Source: Inhella sp.
GTDB lineage: Bacteria; Pseudomonadota; Gammaproteobacteria; Burkholderiales; Burkholderiaceae_C
Direction: 5' to 3'
Assembly: GCF_027532025.1 (NCBI RefSeq)
Contig: NZ_JAPZSY010000107.1
Span: 1 to 64,000, forward strand
Length of the DNA stretch: 64,000 nt
Of the stretch, positions 50,098 through 60,918 are shown in pieces. The first letter of the stretch is position 1, and every line of letters starts with the position of its first letter. Under the pieces are notes generated by a model. The model was not told where the DNA came from and made no database searches. It was given only the letters and a program-made list of their open reading frames with translations. The translations under genes and the position numbers were made by a program.

Positions 50098-51012
50098 TCA
50101 AGCTGAGCGGGGGCGAGCGGCGCGACTTGCTGCCTTGAGGCGCGGCTTGCGCCGCCACCCGCGCAGCCGGGCCAAGGCGGCGGCGTCCAAGCGACCGGTT
50201 TGGGCAGCCAGCGGCAGCAAAGCCTCCACCAACGCCGCGTACAGCGCCGCGTCGTTGGGCTGCGACCGAGCGGCCAAAGCTTGGGCGTGGGCTTGCAGCA
50301 CCGGCACGTCGCCCCGGGCCACCGGGCCGGACAAGGCGCCCGCCAAGCCCCGCTCGCTCGCGGCCTTCAGGGCCCCGTGCGCCAGGGGCATCAGGGCCCG
50401 CAAGGCCTCGTCGGGCGACAGCCCCAAGGCCTCAGCGCACAGGTGGCTGGCCAATGCCAAGGGCGCCAACAGCCCGCTGGCCGCCGCATTGGCGCCGGCG
50501 TGGTAGGCCGCGCGTTGGGCACCGTCCAGCGTCAGGGGCTGGGCGCCCAGCCTGCGGGCCAGGGCGGCCAGGGCACCGGCTACCTCGCCTTCGCCTTCGA
50601 TGCCAATGCAAATGCCCGCCAAGGCCGAGCGCGCAGCCGCCGCGGTGGGTTCGGGGTCGGCCAGCAGTTGCAGCGGATGAAAGCCCGCCACCTGCGCCCC
50701 GGCCGCGCGGGCTGCGTCCAGGACGCTCAGCGGGCTGGCACCGCTGAGGTGGATGGCAACGTGCCTGGGCGCCCAGGGCAGCGCGGCGCACACGGGGGCG
50801 ATGGCCTCGTCGCGCACCGCCAGCAGCACCCAATCGGCCCGCGCCAGCACCTCGACCGGGGTGCAGGGGGCCACACCCCAACGCCGCGCCAAGGCTGCCG
50901 TGCGCTCGACGTCGCGGCCGCCGAGGGCCACCAAAGGCTCGCCCAAGGCCACCAGCGCCTGCCCCAGGTGCGCCGCCGCCCGTCCAGCGCCGATCAGGCC
51001 GATCTTGTGCAT
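50098..51012 (-). CDS. Rossmann-like / DUF2520 NAD(P)-binding protein
   Basis: 304 residues; the ATG at 51012 overlaps the gcdH stop (TGATG). N-terminal Rossmann domain with KIGLIGAGRAAAHLGQAL, WVLLAVRDEAIAPV and VAIHLSGASPLSVLDAARAAGAQVAGFHPLQLL, the last a DUF2520 hallmark. The C-terminal helical domain has AYHAGANAAASGLLAPLALA and a long helix bundle. It resembles ketopantoate-reductase and pyrroline-carboxylate-reductase relatives; substrate unknown. Translational coupling to glutaryl-CoA dehydrogenase is suggestive of shared metabolism. Confidence 0.85.
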   Translation of the reverse strand: MHKIGLIGAGRAAAHLGQALVALGEPLVALGGRDVERTAALARRWGVAPCTPVEVLARADWVLLAVRDEAIAPVCAALPWAPRHVAIHLSGASPLSVLDAARAAGAQVAGFHPLQLLADPEPTAAAARSALAGICIGIEGEGEVAGALAALARRLGAQPLTLDGAQRAAYHAGANAAASGLLAPLALASHLCAEALGLSPDEALRALMPLAHGALKAASERGLAGALSGPVARGDVPVLQAHAQALAARSQPNDAALYAALVEALLPLAAQTGRLDAAALARLRGWRRKPRLKAASRAARPRSA

Positions 51013-52190
51013 CAAAACGCCGGGATGCCGGTTTGGGCTCGGCCCAGGATCAGGGCGTGGATGTCGTGCGTGCCCTCGTAGGTGTTCACCACTTCCAGGT
51101 TGACGAGGTGCCGCGCCACCCCAAACTCGTCGCTGATGCCGTTGCCGCCAAGCATGTCGCGCGCCAGCCGGGCCACGTCCAGCGCCTTGCCGCAGCTGTT
51201 GCGCTTCATGATCGACGTGATCTCCACCGCCGCGGTGCCCTCGTCCTTCATGCGGCCCAGCCGCAGGCAGCCTTGCAGGGCCAGGGTGATTTCGGTTTGC
51301 ATGTCGGCGAGTTTCTTCTGGATGAGTTGGTTGGCCGCCAGGGGCCGGCCGAACTGGTGGCGGTCCAGCACGTACTGGCGAGCGGTGTGCCAACAAGCCT
51401 CGGCGGCGCCCATCACCCCCCAGGCAATGCCGTAGCGGGCGCTGTTCAGGCAGGCGAAGGGCCCCTTGAGCCCCCGCACTTCGGGGAAGGCGTTTTCCTC
51501 GGGGCAGAACACCCGGTCCATCACGATCTCGCCGGTGATGCTCGCGCGCAGGCCGACCTTGCCGTGGATGGCCGGGGCCGACAGGCCCTGCCAGCCCTTT
51601 TCCAGCACGAAGCCGCGGATTTGGCCGCCGTCGTCCTTGGCCCAAACCACGAACACGTCGGCGATCGGGGAGTTGGTGATCCACATCTTCGAGCCGGTCA
51701 GCTCGTAGCCCCCCGGCACCGCTCGGGCGCGGGTCACCATGGAGCCGGGGTCGGAGCCGTGGTTGGGCTCGGTCAACCCAAAGCAGCCGATCCATTCGCC
51801 GGCCGCCAGCTTGGGCAGGTACTTCTGTTTGGTGGCTTCGCGACCGAACTCAAAGATCGGCACCATCACCAGCGACGACTGCACGCTCATCATCGAGCGG
51901 TAGCCCGAGTCGACGCGCTCGACCTCGCGGGCGATCAGGCCGTAGCTCACGTAGTTCAGCCCCGCACCACCGTAAGCGGTCGGGATCACCGGCCCCAGCA
52001 GCCCCAGTTCGCCCATCTCTCGAAAGATGCCCGGGTCGGTGCGCTCGTGGCGGAAGGCCTCCAGCACGCGGGGCGCCAAGCGGCCCTGGCAGTAGGCAGC
52101 GGCGGCCTCGCGAACCATGCGCTCGTCGTCGCTGAGTTGGGCGTTCAGCAGCAGCGGATCGTCCCATTGGAAGTTGGCGCGGTCGGTCAC
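51012..52190 (-). CDS. gcdH: Glutaryl-CoA dehydrogenase (acyl-CoA dehydrogenase family)
   Basis: FAD enzyme converting glutaryl-CoA to crotonyl-CoA plus CO2 in lysine and aromatic catabolism. 392 residues from a GTG at 52190 (GGAG eight bases upstream); an ATG at 52259 would add 23 unconserved residues and run into the lysR promoter. [20 protein letters not shown] is the GcdH N-terminus. [14 protein letters not shown] (FAD), [54 protein letters not shown] and the catalytic Glu in [21 protein letters not shown], which is diagnostic of GcdH. Divergent from the lysR at 52278. Confidence 0.93.
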   Translation of the reverse strand: MTDRANFQWDDPLLLNAQLSDDERMVREAAAAYCQGRLAPRVLEAFRHERTDPGIFREMGELGLLGPVIPTAYGGAGLNYVSYGLIAREVERVDSGYRSMMSVQSSLVMVPIFEFGREATKQKYLPKLAAGEWIGCFGLTEPNHGSDPGSMVTRARAVPGGYELTGSKMWITNSPIADVFVVWAKDDGGQIRGFVLEKGWQGLSAPAIHGKVGLRASITGEIVMDRVFCPEENAFPEVRGLKGPFACLNSARYGIAWGVMGAAEACWHTARQYVLDRHQFGRPLAANQLIQKKLADMQTEITLALQGCLRLGRMKDEGTAAVEITSIMKRNSCGKALDVARLARDMLGGNGISDEFGVARHLVNLEVVNTYEGTHDIHALILGRAQTGIPAF

Positions 52191-52277
52191 GGCGGAGTCT
52201 CCGGGTGCAGGGGTGGCCCGAGTATTGCGAGGCAGTCGATTCGTGTCCAATTCATCCATCCACTTCGACGATTCGCC

Positions 52278-53180
52278 GTGCCTATCGAAACCCTTCCCCG
52301 GTCGCTGGAGTTCCGGCACCTGCGCTGTTTCGCCGCCCTGGCCGAGGAGCTGCACTTCGGCCGCGCGGCCCAGCGGCTGGCCATGTCGCAACCGCCCCTG
52401 TCCGTGGCCATCCAGCAACTGGAAGCCAGCGTGGGCGCCCGCCTGTTCGAGCGCGACAGCAAAGGCGTGCGCCTCACGCCCGCCGGTCTGGCCTTCCGCA
52501 CCAGCGCCAAAGCCCTGCTGGAGGGCGCCGAGCAAGCCTGCGTGCGCGCCCGCGAGGTGCAAGCCGGCGAGGTGGGGCGCTTGCGCCTGGGCTTCGTGGG
52601 CTCGGCCCTGCAACACGGGCTGGCCACTTGGCTGCAGGCGTTTCAGGCCCAGTCCCCGCGCGTGCAGGTGGTGGTGGTGGAGCTGAATTCGCAAGACCAG
52701 ATCGACGCCTTGCTGCGCGAGGAGTTGGACCTGGGCCTGCTGCACACCGACCGCCTGCCGCCCGCCTTGGCCTGCCAAGCGCTGTACGCCGAACCCTTTC
52801 TCGCCTGTTTGCCAGCCGGCCATCCCGAGGCCCGGCGGCGCCGGGTGCCGCTCAGCGCCTTGGCCGAGCAGCCCTTCATCCTGTTTTCACGCAAAGGCTC
52901 GCCGGACTACCACGCCCGCATCGTCGACATCTGCCGCCAGCACGGCTTTTACCCACGGCTGCAGCACGAGGGGCGGCATTGGTTGTCCGTGGTGTCGTTG
53001 GTGGCGCAGGGCTTGGGGGTCTCCATCGTGCCCGCCGCCTTCGAGCGCGCGGGCATCCAGGGGGCGGTGTTCCGGCCGCTGGTCGAAAAACCCGACCCCT
53101 CGGCCGTGTTCGCGGCCTGGCGCCGCGACGGCCATGCCGTCTTGCGCGACGCTTTTCTGGCTGCGCGCCCCCTCGTTTGA
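52278..53180 (+). CDS. LysR-family transcriptional regulator, divergent from gcdH
   Basis: 300 residues from a GTG at 52278 ([20 protein letters not shown]). Helix-turn-helix in residues about 8-68 ([40 protein letters not shown], in parts). Effector domain with [18 protein letters not shown] and [16 protein letters not shown], of the BenM/CatM subtype that senses small acids. With 87 bp between its start and that of gcdH it most likely controls gcdH and the DUF2520 gene; a CoA-transferase gene follows 30 bp downstream. Confidence 0.92.
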   Translation: MPIETLPRSLEFRHLRCFAALAEELHFGRAAQRLAMSQPPLSVAIQQLEASVGARLFERDSKGVRLTPAGLAFRTSAKALLEGAEQACVRAREVQAGEVGRLRLGFVGSALQHGLATWLQAFQAQSPRVQVVVVELNSQDQIDALLREELDLGLLHTDRLPPALACQALYAEPFLACLPAGHPEARRRRVPLSALAEQPFILFSRKGSPDYHARIVDICRQHGFYPRLQHEGRHWLSVVSLVAQGLGVSIVPAAFERAGIQGAVFRPLVEKPDPSAVFAAWRRDGHAVLRDAFLAARPLV

Positions 53181-53210
53181 TCCGATCCGTCCTCACCAGG
53201 AGCCCACCCC

Positions 53211-55130
53211 ATGTCCACCCCCCGCGAATTGCTCGACGGATTGCGCGCCTACGAAGGCGGCAAGCTCGTCTCGGCCGACGAGGCCCTGGCCCTGGTGCAA
53301 GACGGCGACACGGTCGCCAGCAGTGGCTTTGTGGGCATCGGCTTCGCCGAGTCCTTGGCGCTGGCGCTGGAGCGCCGCTTTCTGGCCGCCGGACACCCGC
53401 GCGACCTCACCCTGGTCTACGCCGCCGGCCAGGGCGACGGGGGCGAGCGCGGGCTCAACCACCTGGGCCACGAAGGGCTGGTGAGCCGCGTCATCGGGGG
53501 CCACTGGGGCCTGGTGCCCCGGTTGCAGCGCCTGGCCGTCGAGGGTCGGATCGAAGCCTGGAACCTGCCCCAGGGCGTCATCGCCCACCTGTACCGCGAC
53601 ATTGCGGCCCACCGGCCGGGGCACCTCACGCGGGTCGGTTTGGGCACCTTCGTGGACCCGCGCCATGGCGGCGGCAAACTCAACGAGCGCACCCAGGCCG
53701 ACTTGGTGCAACTGCTGGAAATCAACGGCGAAGAAGCCCTGCTGTACCAGGCCTTCCCGATCCAAGTGGCGCTGATCCGTGCCACCACGGCCGACCTGGA
53801 CGGCAACCTCACGATGGAGCGCGAGGCGCTCACGCTGGAAACCCGGGCCCTGGCCATGGCCGTGCACAACAGCGGCGGCATCGTCATCGCCCAGGTGGAG
53901 CAGGTGGCCGAGCGCGGCAGCCTGAACCCGCGCGAGGTGGTGGTGCCCGGCGTGCTGGTGGACTGCGTGGTGCGCGCGGAATGCGCCGAGCAGCACCCAC
54001 AAGCCTTCGCCACGCCCTACTCGGCCGCCTTCGCCGGTCGCCTGCGCGTGCCCCTGACGCAACTCCCGCCCATGGCGGCCGGGCCGCGCAAGGTCATCGC
54101 CCGCCGGGCGGCGCTGGCGCTGCGCGCGGGCGAGTTGGTGAACTTGGGCATTGGCATGCCCGAAGGCGTGGCCGCCGTGGCGGCCGAAGAGCGGGTGATC
54201 GACCTCATCACCCTGAGCACCGAACCCGGCGTGATCGGGGGCATCCCGGCGGGCGGACTCAACTTTGGCGCGGCGGTGAACACGCAGGCCGTGATCGACC
54301 AACCCGATCAGTTCGACCTGTACGACGGCGGCGGCCTCGACCTGGCGGTGCTGGGCATGGCGCAGTGCGATGCCCAGGGCAACATCAACGTCAGCCGCTT
54401 CGGCAGTCGCCTGGCCGGCGCCGGGGGCTTCATCAACATCTCTCAATCGGCCAAGCGCCTGGTGTTCACCGGGCTGTTCGGTGGCGAAGGTTTGCGCAAG
54501 TTCGTGCGCCAGGTGGAGCACCGCACCTTCAGCGGCCCGCACGCGGTGGCCCGTGGGCAGCCGGTGCTCGTCGTGACCGAGCGCTGCGTGCTGCGCCTGG
54601 TGCCCGAGGGGCTGGAGTTGGTGGAGCTGGCGCCCGGCCTGGACCTGGAACGCGATGTGCTGGCGCACATGGCGTTCCAACCGCGGGTGAGCGCAACGTG
54701 GCAAACGATGGACCCCGCCCTCTTCGCCCCCGAGCCCATGGGCCTGCGCGAGCGGCTGCTGCATCGCCCCCTGGCGCAACGCATCGTGTTCGACGCCCAA
54801 CACGGCGTGCTCTTCCTCGACTTCTCCCACCTGCGCTTGAACACGCCCACCGACCTTGCGACCCTGCAAGCCGCCGTCGAGGACAAGCTGGCGGGCCTGG
54901 GCCAGCCGGTCGATGGCATCGTCAACTACGAGCAGTTCGACCTCGCCCCCGAACTGGCCGACGCCTACACCGCCTGGGTGGCGCGGGTGACGGCGCGGCA
55001 CTACCGACGCATCACACGCTACGGCCAGTCGGCGTTCTTGCGGGCGCAACTGGTGCCGCGCTTGGCGCTGCAAGGCCTGGCGGGCACGCTGGCCAACGAT
55101 GCCGCAGCCGCCGTGCAGAGCCTGAAATGA
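53211..55130 (+). CDS. Acyl-CoA:carboxylate CoA-transferase (propionate CoA-transferase type, fused subunits)
   Basis: 639 residues with both halves of family I CoA-transferases in one chain. N-terminal (alpha) half: [77 protein letters not shown]-terminal (beta) half: [22 protein letters not shown] and [20 protein letters not shown] with catalytic Glu338. The layout is that of Clostridium propionate CoA-transferase and E. coli YdiF. Substrates could be acetate, propionate, acetoacetate or glutarate; adjacency to gcdH makes glutaryl-CoA or 3-oxoacid activation possible (inference). Confidence 0.88.
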   Translation: MSTPRELLDGLRAYEGGKLVSADEALALVQDGDTVASSGFVGIGFAESLALALERRFLAAGHPRDLTLVYAAGQGDGGERGLNHLGHEGLVSRVIGGHWGLVPRLQRLAVEGRIEAWNLPQGVIAHLYRDIAAHRPGHLTRVGLGTFVDPRHGGGKLNERTQADLVQLLEINGEEALLYQAFPIQVALIRATTADLDGNLTMEREALTLETRALAMAVHNSGGIVIAQVEQVAERGSLNPREVVVPGVLVDCVVRAECAEQHPQAFATPYSAAFAGRLRVPLTQLPPMAAGPRKVIARRAALALRAGELVNLGIGMPEGVAAVAAEERVIDLITLSTEPGVIGGIPAGGLNFGAAVNTQAVIDQPDQFDLYDGGGLDLAVLGMAQCDAQGNINVSRFGSRLAGAGGFINISQSAKRLVFTGLFGGEGLRKFVRQVEHRTFSGPHAVARGQPVLVVTERCVLRLVPEGLELVELAPGLDLERDVLAHMAFQPRVSATWQTMDPALFAPEPMGLRERLLHRPLAQRIVFDAQHGVLFLDFSHLRLNTPTDLATLQAAVEDKLAGLGQPVDGIVNYEQFDLAPELADAYTAWVARVTARHYRRITRYGQSAFLRAQLVPRLALQGLAGTLANDAAAAVQSLK

Positions 55131-55208
55131 CGCACCGCGCCGCAGAACGCCGGACTGTCTGAAACAACCGACACCACGCCCCCGCAACCCTCGCTATGGT
55201 GCGCGCCC

Positions 55209-55841
55209 ATGCCCTCTCCTCGCCTGTGGGACCTGTCTCCCCCCGTCTGTGCCGAATCGCCCGTCTTCCCGGGTGACCAGCCTTTCGCCCTGCAATGGAC
55301 GGCCCGCCTGGGCGCCGATTGCCCGGTCAACCTCAGCGCCGTGACGACCAGTCCGCATGTGGGCGCACACGCCGACGCCCCGCTGCACTACGCCGACGGC
55401 GCGCCCGCCATCGACGCGGTGGACCTGGCGCCTTACCTCGGGCCGTGTCGGGTCATCCACGCCATCGACGTCGGCCCGCTCGTGCGGCCCGAGCACCTCG
55501 CCCACGCGGCCCAGAACCTGCCACCCCGCGTGCTGGTGCGCACGGCACGCCGGGCCGACCGGCATTGGCGCGACGACTTCAGCGCCTACGCCCCCGAAAC
55601 CCTGGCTTGGCTCGCGGGCCTGGGCGTGCGCTTGGTGGGCATCGACACGGCCAGCGTCGACCCCGCGAGCAGCAAATCGCTGGACGCCCACCAGCAACTG
55701 CGCCAGCATGACCTGCGCGTGCAGGAAAACCTCGTGCTCGACGACGTGCCCGAGGGCGACTACGAACTCATCGCCCTGCCCCTGAAATGGGTGGGCGCCT
55801 GCGCCAGCCCCGTGCGCGCCATCCTTCGGAGCCTGCCATGA
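55209..55841 (+). CDS. kynB: Kynurenine formamidase KynB
   Basis: Metal hydrolase converting N-formylkynurenine to kynurenine. 210 residues. Signature: LWDLSPPVCAESPVFPGDQPF and SPHVGAHADAPLHY, which is the HxGxHxDxP zinc motif; RTARRADRHWRDDFSAYAPE and VRLVGIDTASVDPA follow. First gene of a kyn operon; its stop overlaps kynU (ATGA). 78 bp separate it from the CoA-transferase, so it may have its own promoter. Confidence 0.95.
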   Translation: MPSPRLWDLSPPVCAESPVFPGDQPFALQWTARLGADCPVNLSAVTTSPHVGAHADAPLHYADGAPAIDAVDLAPYLGPCRVIHAIDVGPLVRPEHLAHAAQNLPPRVLVRTARRADRHWRDDFSAYAPETLAWLAGLGVRLVGIDTASVDPASSKSLDAHQQLRQHDLRVQENLVLDDVPEGDYELIALPLKWVGACASPVRAILRSLP

Positions 55842-57091
55842 ACCGACACGACGCCGAACAACTCGACGCCCAAGACCCGCTCGCCCCACTGCGCCAGCAC
55901 TTTCACCTGCCGGAAGGCTTGGTTTACCTGGACGGCAACTCCCTCGGCGCCCTGCCCAAGGCCACGCCAGATCGGGTGCGGCGCACCATCAAGCAAGAGT
56001 GGGGGCAAGACCTCATCGGCAGTTGGAACACCGCCGGCTGGATCGACATGCCGCGCCGCCTGGGCGACCGCATCGCCCCCTGGATTGGCGCCCGCGCCGG
56101 CGAAGTCTTGGTGGCCGACTCCACCTCCGTCAACCTCTACAAGGTGCTGCACGCCGCCCTGCAACTGCAGCAGGGCCAGCGCAAGCGGGTGGTCAGCGAG
56201 CGCAGCAACTTCCCCACTGACAACTACATCGCCCAGAGCGTGGCCCGCGCCCACGGCAGCGAACTGGTGCTGGTGGACACCCCCGAGGACATCCCCTCCC
56301 TGCTCGACGAGCGCTGCGCGGTGCTCATGCTCACCCACGTCAACTACCGCAGCGGCCGCATGCACGACATGGGCCTGCTCACCCGCTGGGCTCAGCAGGC
56401 TGGTGCCCTGGCCGTCTGGGACCTGGCCCACAGCGCTGGGGCCGTGCCGGTCGACCTGCTGGGCAGCGCCGCCGACTTCGCCGTCGGCTGCGGCTACAAG
56501 TACCTCAACGGCGGCCCCGGTGCCCCCGCCTTTGTGTGGGCGCACCCGCGGCACCAGGGCCAGGTCTGGCAGCCGCTCACCGGCTGGCTGGGGCACGCCG
56601 CCCCGTTCGCCTTCACACCGGACTACCAGCCGGCACCCGGCATCCAGCAGTACCAGTGCGGAACTCCCCCCATCCTGGCCCTGGCCGCCCTGGAAAGCGC
56701 GTTGGACGTCTTTGACATCGCCCGCCAACTGGGGGGCATGAGCGCCATCCGGGCCAAGTCGGTGGCGCTGACCGAGGCCTTCATCGCCGCCGTGGACGCC
56801 GCCCTGCCCCAGGTGCGGGTGGAGTCGCCTCGCGCCAGCGCCCAACGCGGCAGCCAAGTCGCGCTGTCCTTGCCGGCCGAGGTCGACACCTACGCCGTGA
56901 TGCAAGCCCTCATCAGCCGCGGCGTGGTGGGCGACTTCCGCGATGGCGAGCCACCGCTGCTGCGCTTCGGCTTCACACCGCTGTACACGCGCCACACCGA
57001 CGTCGTTGACGCCGTGGCGGCCCTGCAAGACGTGCTCACCAGCGGCGACTGGCAAGCGCCCGGCTTCCAGCGCAAGGGCAAGGTGACGTGA
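55838..57091 (+). CDS. kynU: Kynureninase KynU
   Basis: PLP enzyme splitting kynurenine into anthranilate and alanine. 417 residues from the ATG at 55838. Marks: [87 protein letters not shown] (PLP Asp) and [15 protein letters not shown] with the Schiff-base Lys221. Overlaps kynA downstream (TGATG). Confidence 0.96.
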   Translation: MNRHDAEQLDAQDPLAPLRQHFHLPEGLVYLDGNSLGALPKATPDRVRRTIKQEWGQDLIGSWNTAGWIDMPRRLGDRIAPWIGARAGEVLVADSTSVNLYKVLHAALQLQQGQRKRVVSERSNFPTDNYIAQSVARAHGSELVLVDTPEDIPSLLDERCAVLMLTHVNYRSGRMHDMGLLTRWAQQAGALAVWDLAHSAGAVPVDLLGSAADFAVGCGYKYLNGGPGAPAFVWAHPRHQGQVWQPLTGWLGHAAPFAFTPDYQPAPGIQQYQCGTPPILALAALESALDVFDIARQLGGMSAIRAKSVALTEAFIAAVDAALPQVRVESPRASAQRGSQVALSLPAEVDTYAVMQALISRGVVGDFRDGEPPLLRFGFTPLYTRHTDVVDAVAALQDVLTSGDWQAPGFQRKGKVT

Positions 57092-57921
57092 TGAGCGACA
57101 CCCTGCAACACCACGGCGCCCAGCTGGATTTCAGCCGGGACATGAGCTACGGCGACTACCTGGGCCTGGACGCCATCCTCGGCGCGCAAAAGCCGCTGTC
57201 CCCCGCACACGACGAAATGCTGTTCATCGTGCAGCACCAAACCAGCGAGCTGTGGATGAAGCTGGCCCTGCACGAACTGATGGCAGCGCGCGCGCGCGTC
57301 GCCACCGACCGCCTCCCCGAAGCCTTCAAGATGCTGGCCCGCGTCAGCAAAATCTTCGAGCAGCTGGTGCACGCCTGGGACGTGCTGGCCACCATGACGC
57401 CACCCGAGTACACCGCCTTGCGCCCCTACCTGGCCAAGAGCAGCGGCTTCCAAAGCCACCAGTACCGGCAAATCGAATTCCTGCTCGGCAACAAGAACGC
57501 CGCCATGCTGCAGCCCCATGCGCACCACCCCGAGCGCCTGGCGGCCGTGCAAGCGGCCTTCGACACCCCCAGCCTGTACGACGAAGCGCTGCGCCTGGCC
57601 GGCCGGCGTGGCTTTGCCCTGCCCGACGAGGTGCTGGCCCGCGATTGGACCCAGCCCTACAGCGCCCACCCCGCCGTGCTCGCGCTGTGGCAGCAGGTCT
57701 ACCGCGAGCCCCAAGCCCACTGGGACCTCTACCAAATGGCCGAAGAGCTGGTCGACCTCGAAGACGCGTTTCGCCTTTGGCGCTTTCGTCACGTCACGAC
57801 CGTCGAGCGTGTCATCGGCTTCAAGCGCGGCACCGGGGGCACCGCCGGCGTCAGCTACCTGCGCAAGATGCTCGACGTGGTGCTGTTCCCCGAGCTGTGG
57901 TCGGTGCGCACCGAACTCTGA
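57091..57921 (+). CDS. kynA: Tryptophan 2,3-dioxygenase KynA
   Basis: Heme dioxygenase that opens the tryptophan ring, first step of the kynurenine route. 276 residues from the ATG at 57091; a GTG one codon earlier is possible. Marks: [42 protein letters not shown] (substrate and heme-pocket residues), [17 protein letters not shown] and [24 protein letters not shown] (heme His and substrate loop). The order kynB-kynU-kynA differs from the common kynB-A-U or A-first arrangements. No kynR-type regulator adjoins. Confidence 0.97.
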   Translation: MSDTLQHHGAQLDFSRDMSYGDYLGLDAILGAQKPLSPAHDEMLFIVQHQTSELWMKLALHELMAARARVATDRLPEAFKMLARVSKIFEQLVHAWDVLATMTPPEYTALRPYLAKSSGFQSHQYRQIEFLLGNKNAAMLQPHAHHPERLAAVQAAFDTPSLYDEALRLAGRRGFALPDEVLARDWTQPYSAHPAVLALWQQVYREPQAHWDLYQMAEELVDLEDAFRLWRFRHVTTVERVIGFKRGTGGTAGVSYLRKMLDVVLFPELWSVRTEL

Positions 57922-57989
57922 CTTTTTGGCGGCCCGCCAGGGCGCCGGACAATGACCACCTCTCCGATCACCCCCAAGGGCTGACGACC

Positions 57990-59801
57990 ATGGACACCCG
58001 CACCCACCCCGCCCGCGCCCGCGTGGCCGCCCTGCAAGCCGAACTCCGCCGCCTGGACCTTCACGGCTTCCTCGTGCCCTCGGCCGACCCCCACCTGAGC
58101 GAGTACCTGCCCGAACGCTGGCAAGCGCGCCAATGGCTCAGCGGCTTCAGCGGCTCGGCCGGCTTCCTCGCCCTCACCCAAGACGCCTGCGCCGTCTTCG
58201 CCGACACGCGCTACTGGGAACAAGCCGAACACGAGTTGGCGGGCAGCGGCATCGAGTTGGTCAAGGTCATGAAAGCCGGGCTCGACGAGCCCTTGGCCTG
58301 GTTGCTGGCTCGGGTGAAAACGGGCCAAGCCCTGGGCGCCGACGCCCAGGTTCTGGGCCTGGCCCAGGCCCAGCAGATGCACAGCGCCGCCCAGGCCGCC
58401 AGCGTGCGCGTAGTCACGGCCCACGACCCCATCGACGCCGCTTGGCCCGACCGCCCCGCGCTGCCGGCCCGTCCCGTTGTGGCCCACGCAGCCCCCCATG
58501 CCACCCAGAGCCGCGCCGCCAAACTCGCCAGCCTGCGTCAGGCCCTGGCCGCCAAAAGTGCCACGCACCATCTCGTCAGCACCTTGGACGACATCGCCTG
58601 GCTGCTCAACCTGCGCGGCCGGGACGTGCCCTACAACCCGGTGTTCGTCGCCCACCTGCTCGTCGCGCCCCAGCAGGCCACGCTCTTCGTCAGCGAGGGG
58701 CAAATCGACGCGCCATTGGCGCAAGATCTGGCGGCCGACGGCGTGCACCTGGCCCCCTACACCCGCGTCCATGCCGACCTGGCCACGCTGCACGCCGACG
58801 CCACCGTCTGGCTCGACCCCAAGCGCGTCACGCTCGGGCTGCGCCAGGCCTTGCCCCACGGCGTTCGCCTGGTGGAGGCCATCAACCCCAGCACCCTGGC
58901 CAAGAGCCGCAAATCCGACGCCGACGCTGCCCATGTGCGCGAGGCCATGGCCCAAGATGGCGCGGCGATGTGCGCGTTCTACGCCGCCTTCGAAGCGGCA
59001 CGCGCCCGCGGCGAACGCCTGACCGAGTTGACGGTCGACGAGATGCTCAGCGCCGAGCGCGCCAAGCGCCCGGGCTTTGTCAGCCTGTCCTTCAGCACCA
59101 TCGCCGGCTGGCGCGCCAACGGCGCCCTGCCCCACTACCGCGCCACCGACGACAGCCATGCCGTCATCGAAGGCGATGGCCTGCTCCTCATCGACAGCGG
59201 CGCCCAGTACCTGGGCGGCACCACCGACATCACCCGCGTCTGGGCACTGGGCGACGTCGGTGCCCAGGAAAAGGCCGACTACACCCGCGTGCTCAAGGGC
59301 ACGCTGGCGCTGTCACGCACGGTGTTCCCACGGGGCACCTTGAGCCCCATGCTCGACGCCATCGCCCGCGCGCCCCTGTGGGCGGCCGGACTGGACTACG
59401 GCCACGGCACTGGGCACGGGGTGGGCTACTACATGAACGTGCACGAGGGCCCTCAGAGCATCTCCAAGGCCATCCCGGAGCCCAACATGGCCATGGAGCC
59501 CGGCATGATCACCAGCATCGAACCGGGCGTGTACCGCCCGGGCCGCTGGGGCGTGCGCATCGAGAACCTCGTGCTCAACGTGCCCCTGAGCACCCCCGAA
59601 GGCGGCGCCTTTGGCGACATGCTGGCCTTCGAGACGCTGACCTTGTGCCCCATCGACACCCGAGCGATCGAACGCAGCCTGCTGGATGCCGCCGAAATCG
59701 ACTGGCTCAACCGCTACCACGCCACCGTGCGCGAGCGCCTGCTGCCCTTGGTGGACGGCGCAGCGCGCGACTGGCTGCTGACCCGCACCGAGCCCTTCTG
59801 A
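57990..59801 (+). CDS. Aminopeptidase P family protein (Xaa-Pro aminopeptidase, M24B), long form
   Basis: Metallopeptidase that removes an N-terminal residue before proline. 603 residues from the ATG at 57990; the longer frame reads through kynA. Three-domain layout as in eukaryotic APP1 rather than E. coli PepP (441 aa): two creatinase-like N-terminal domains (LRRLDLHGFLVPSADPHLSEYLPERW; STLDDIAWLLNLRGRDVPYNPVF) and a pita-bread domain with metal ligands LLIDSGAQYLGGTTDITRV (two Asp), YGHGTGHGVGYYMNVHEGPQ (His) and ITSIEPGVYRPGRWGVRIEN (two Glu). 68 bp after kynA, possibly the same transcript. Confidence 0.93.
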   Translation: MDTRTHPARARVAALQAELRRLDLHGFLVPSADPHLSEYLPERWQARQWLSGFSGSAGFLALTQDACAVFADTRYWEQAEHELAGSGIELVKVMKAGLDEPLAWLLARVKTGQALGADAQVLGLAQAQQMHSAAQAASVRVVTAHDPIDAAWPDRPALPARPVVAHAAPHATQSRAAKLASLRQALAAKSATHHLVSTLDDIAWLLNLRGRDVPYNPVFVAHLLVAPQQATLFVSEGQIDAPLAQDLAADGVHLAPYTRVHADLATLHADATVWLDPKRVTLGLRQALPHGVRLVEAINPSTLAKSRKSDADAAHVREAMAQDGAAMCAFYAAFEAARARGERLTELTVDEMLSAERAKRPGFVSLSFSTIAGWRANGALPHYRATDDSHAVIEGDGLLLIDSGAQYLGGTTDITRVWALGDVGAQEKADYTRVLKGTLALSRTVFPRGTLSPMLDAIARAPLWAAGLDYGHGTGHGVGYYMNVHEGPQSISKAIPEPNMAMEPGMITSIEPGVYRPGRWGVRIENLVLNVPLSTPEGGAFGDMLAFETLTLCPIDTRAIERSLLDAAEIDWLNRYHATVRERLLPLVDGAARDWLLTRTEPF

Positions 59802-59810
59802 ACCAGGGCC

Positions 59811-59999
59811 TCAGGCGGTGGAGAACAGCAGGATCACCCCGCCCAAGGCCACGCAGCACAGGCCCACGAAGCGCAACTGCCCATCGTTCAGGCGCAGCAG
59901 GCGCGCGAACAGGTCGCGCCAGCCCCGAGGATTGACGAGGGGCATCAGCCCCTCGCACACCAGCACCAAGCCCAAGGCCGGCCACAGCCAATCGGGCAC
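59811..59999 (-). CDS. DUF2065 (YjeT-like) small membrane protein
   Basis: 62 residues, two hydrophobic helices (LWPALGLVLVCEGLMPLVNP; FVGLCCVALGGVILLF) around the conserved GWRDLFARLLRLNDGQLR. The family routinely follows hflC in beta- and gamma-proteobacteria, as here. No function is known. Convergent with the M24 gene (9 bp). Confidence 0.9.
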   Translation of the reverse strand: MPDWLWPALGLVLVCEGLMPLVNPRGWRDLFARLLRLNDGQLRFVGLCCVALGGVILLFSTA

Positions 60000-60004
60000 G
60001 GTGT

Positions 60005-60895
60005 CTACTGCTTGGGCGCTGCGCCCGCCGGACCGCCGGTGCGCAGGGTCTTGAAGAACTCGCTGCTCGGGTCCATGACCATCACGTCGTTCTTGGTGCG
60101 GAAGGTCTCGCGGTAAGCCTGCAGTTGTCGGTAAAACTGGGCGAACTGCGGATCGCGTCCGAAGGCATCGGCGTACAGGGCCGACGCCTTCGCATCGCCC
60201 TCGCCCTTGATGCGCTGGGCCTGGGCATAGGCCTCCGCCACCAGGATTTCACGCTGGCGATCGGCATCGGCGCGGATCTTCTCGGCTTCGGCGGCGCCGG
60301 TGGATCGCAATTCGCTGGCCACGCGCTGACGCTCCGACACCATGCGGCGGTACACCGAGTCGGTGATCTCGCGCGAGAAATCCACGCGCTTGACGCGAAC
60401 GTCCACGATTTCCACCCCGAACTGCTTGGCGTCTTCCGTCAAGCGGCGCAACACGCCACGCATCACGGCATCGCGTTCGGCCGACAACACGCCCTGCACC
60501 GTGCGCTTGGTCACTTCCTCGTTCAGCGCCGCCTGCACGATGGGCGCCAAGCGGGTTTCCAGGTTCGCCATCGTCGTGCCGCTGTTGCGGATGAAGGCGC
60601 GGGCGTCGGTGATGCGCCACTTCACCAACCAGTCCACCACCACGCTCTTTTTCTCGGCGGTGAAGATGGCTCGCGGCTCGCGGCTTTCCAAGGTTTGGAT
60701 GCGACGGTCCATGAACACCACGTTCTGGAACGGCGGCGGCATCTTGAACTTCAGACCGGGCTCGGTGATGACGCTCTTGATCTCGCCCAGGGCATAGACC
60801 ACGGCGAATTGACGCTGGTCCACGATGAACAGGGTGGAACTGGCGACGAACAAGCCCAGGGCCAGCGCCAGCAAGAAGGGGATGATGCGGTTCAT
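60005..60895 (-). CDS. hflC: HflC, FtsH protease modulator subunit
   Basis: SPFH-domain membrane protein that forms a large cage with HflK around FtsH and limits its activity. 296 residues. One N-terminal membrane helix (PFLLALALGLFVASSTLFIV), then the SPFH domain (VDQRQFAVVYALGEIKSVITEPGLKF, in parts), DWLVKWRITDARAFIRNSG and a long coiled helix (RMVSERQRVASELRSTGAAEAEKIRADADRQREILVAEAYAQAQRIKGEGDAKA, in parts) that builds the cage wall. 23 bp after hflK. Confidence 0.96.
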   Translation of the reverse strand: MNRIIPFLLALALGLFVASSTLFIVDQRQFAVVYALGEIKSVITEPGLKFKMPPPFQNVVFMDRRIQTLESREPRAIFTAEKKSVVVDWLVKWRITDARAFIRNSGTTMANLETRLAPIVQAALNEEVTKRTVQGVLSAERDAVMRGVLRRLTEDAKQFGVEIVDVRVKRVDFSREITDSVYRRMVSERQRVASELRSTGAAEAEKIRADADRQREILVAEAYAQAQRIKGEGDAKASALYADAFGRDPQFAQFYRQLQAYRETFRTKNDVMVMDPSSEFFKTLRTGGPAGAAPKQ

Positions 60896-60918
60896 GTCAG
60901 GGTCCTTGGCGGCGCGGG

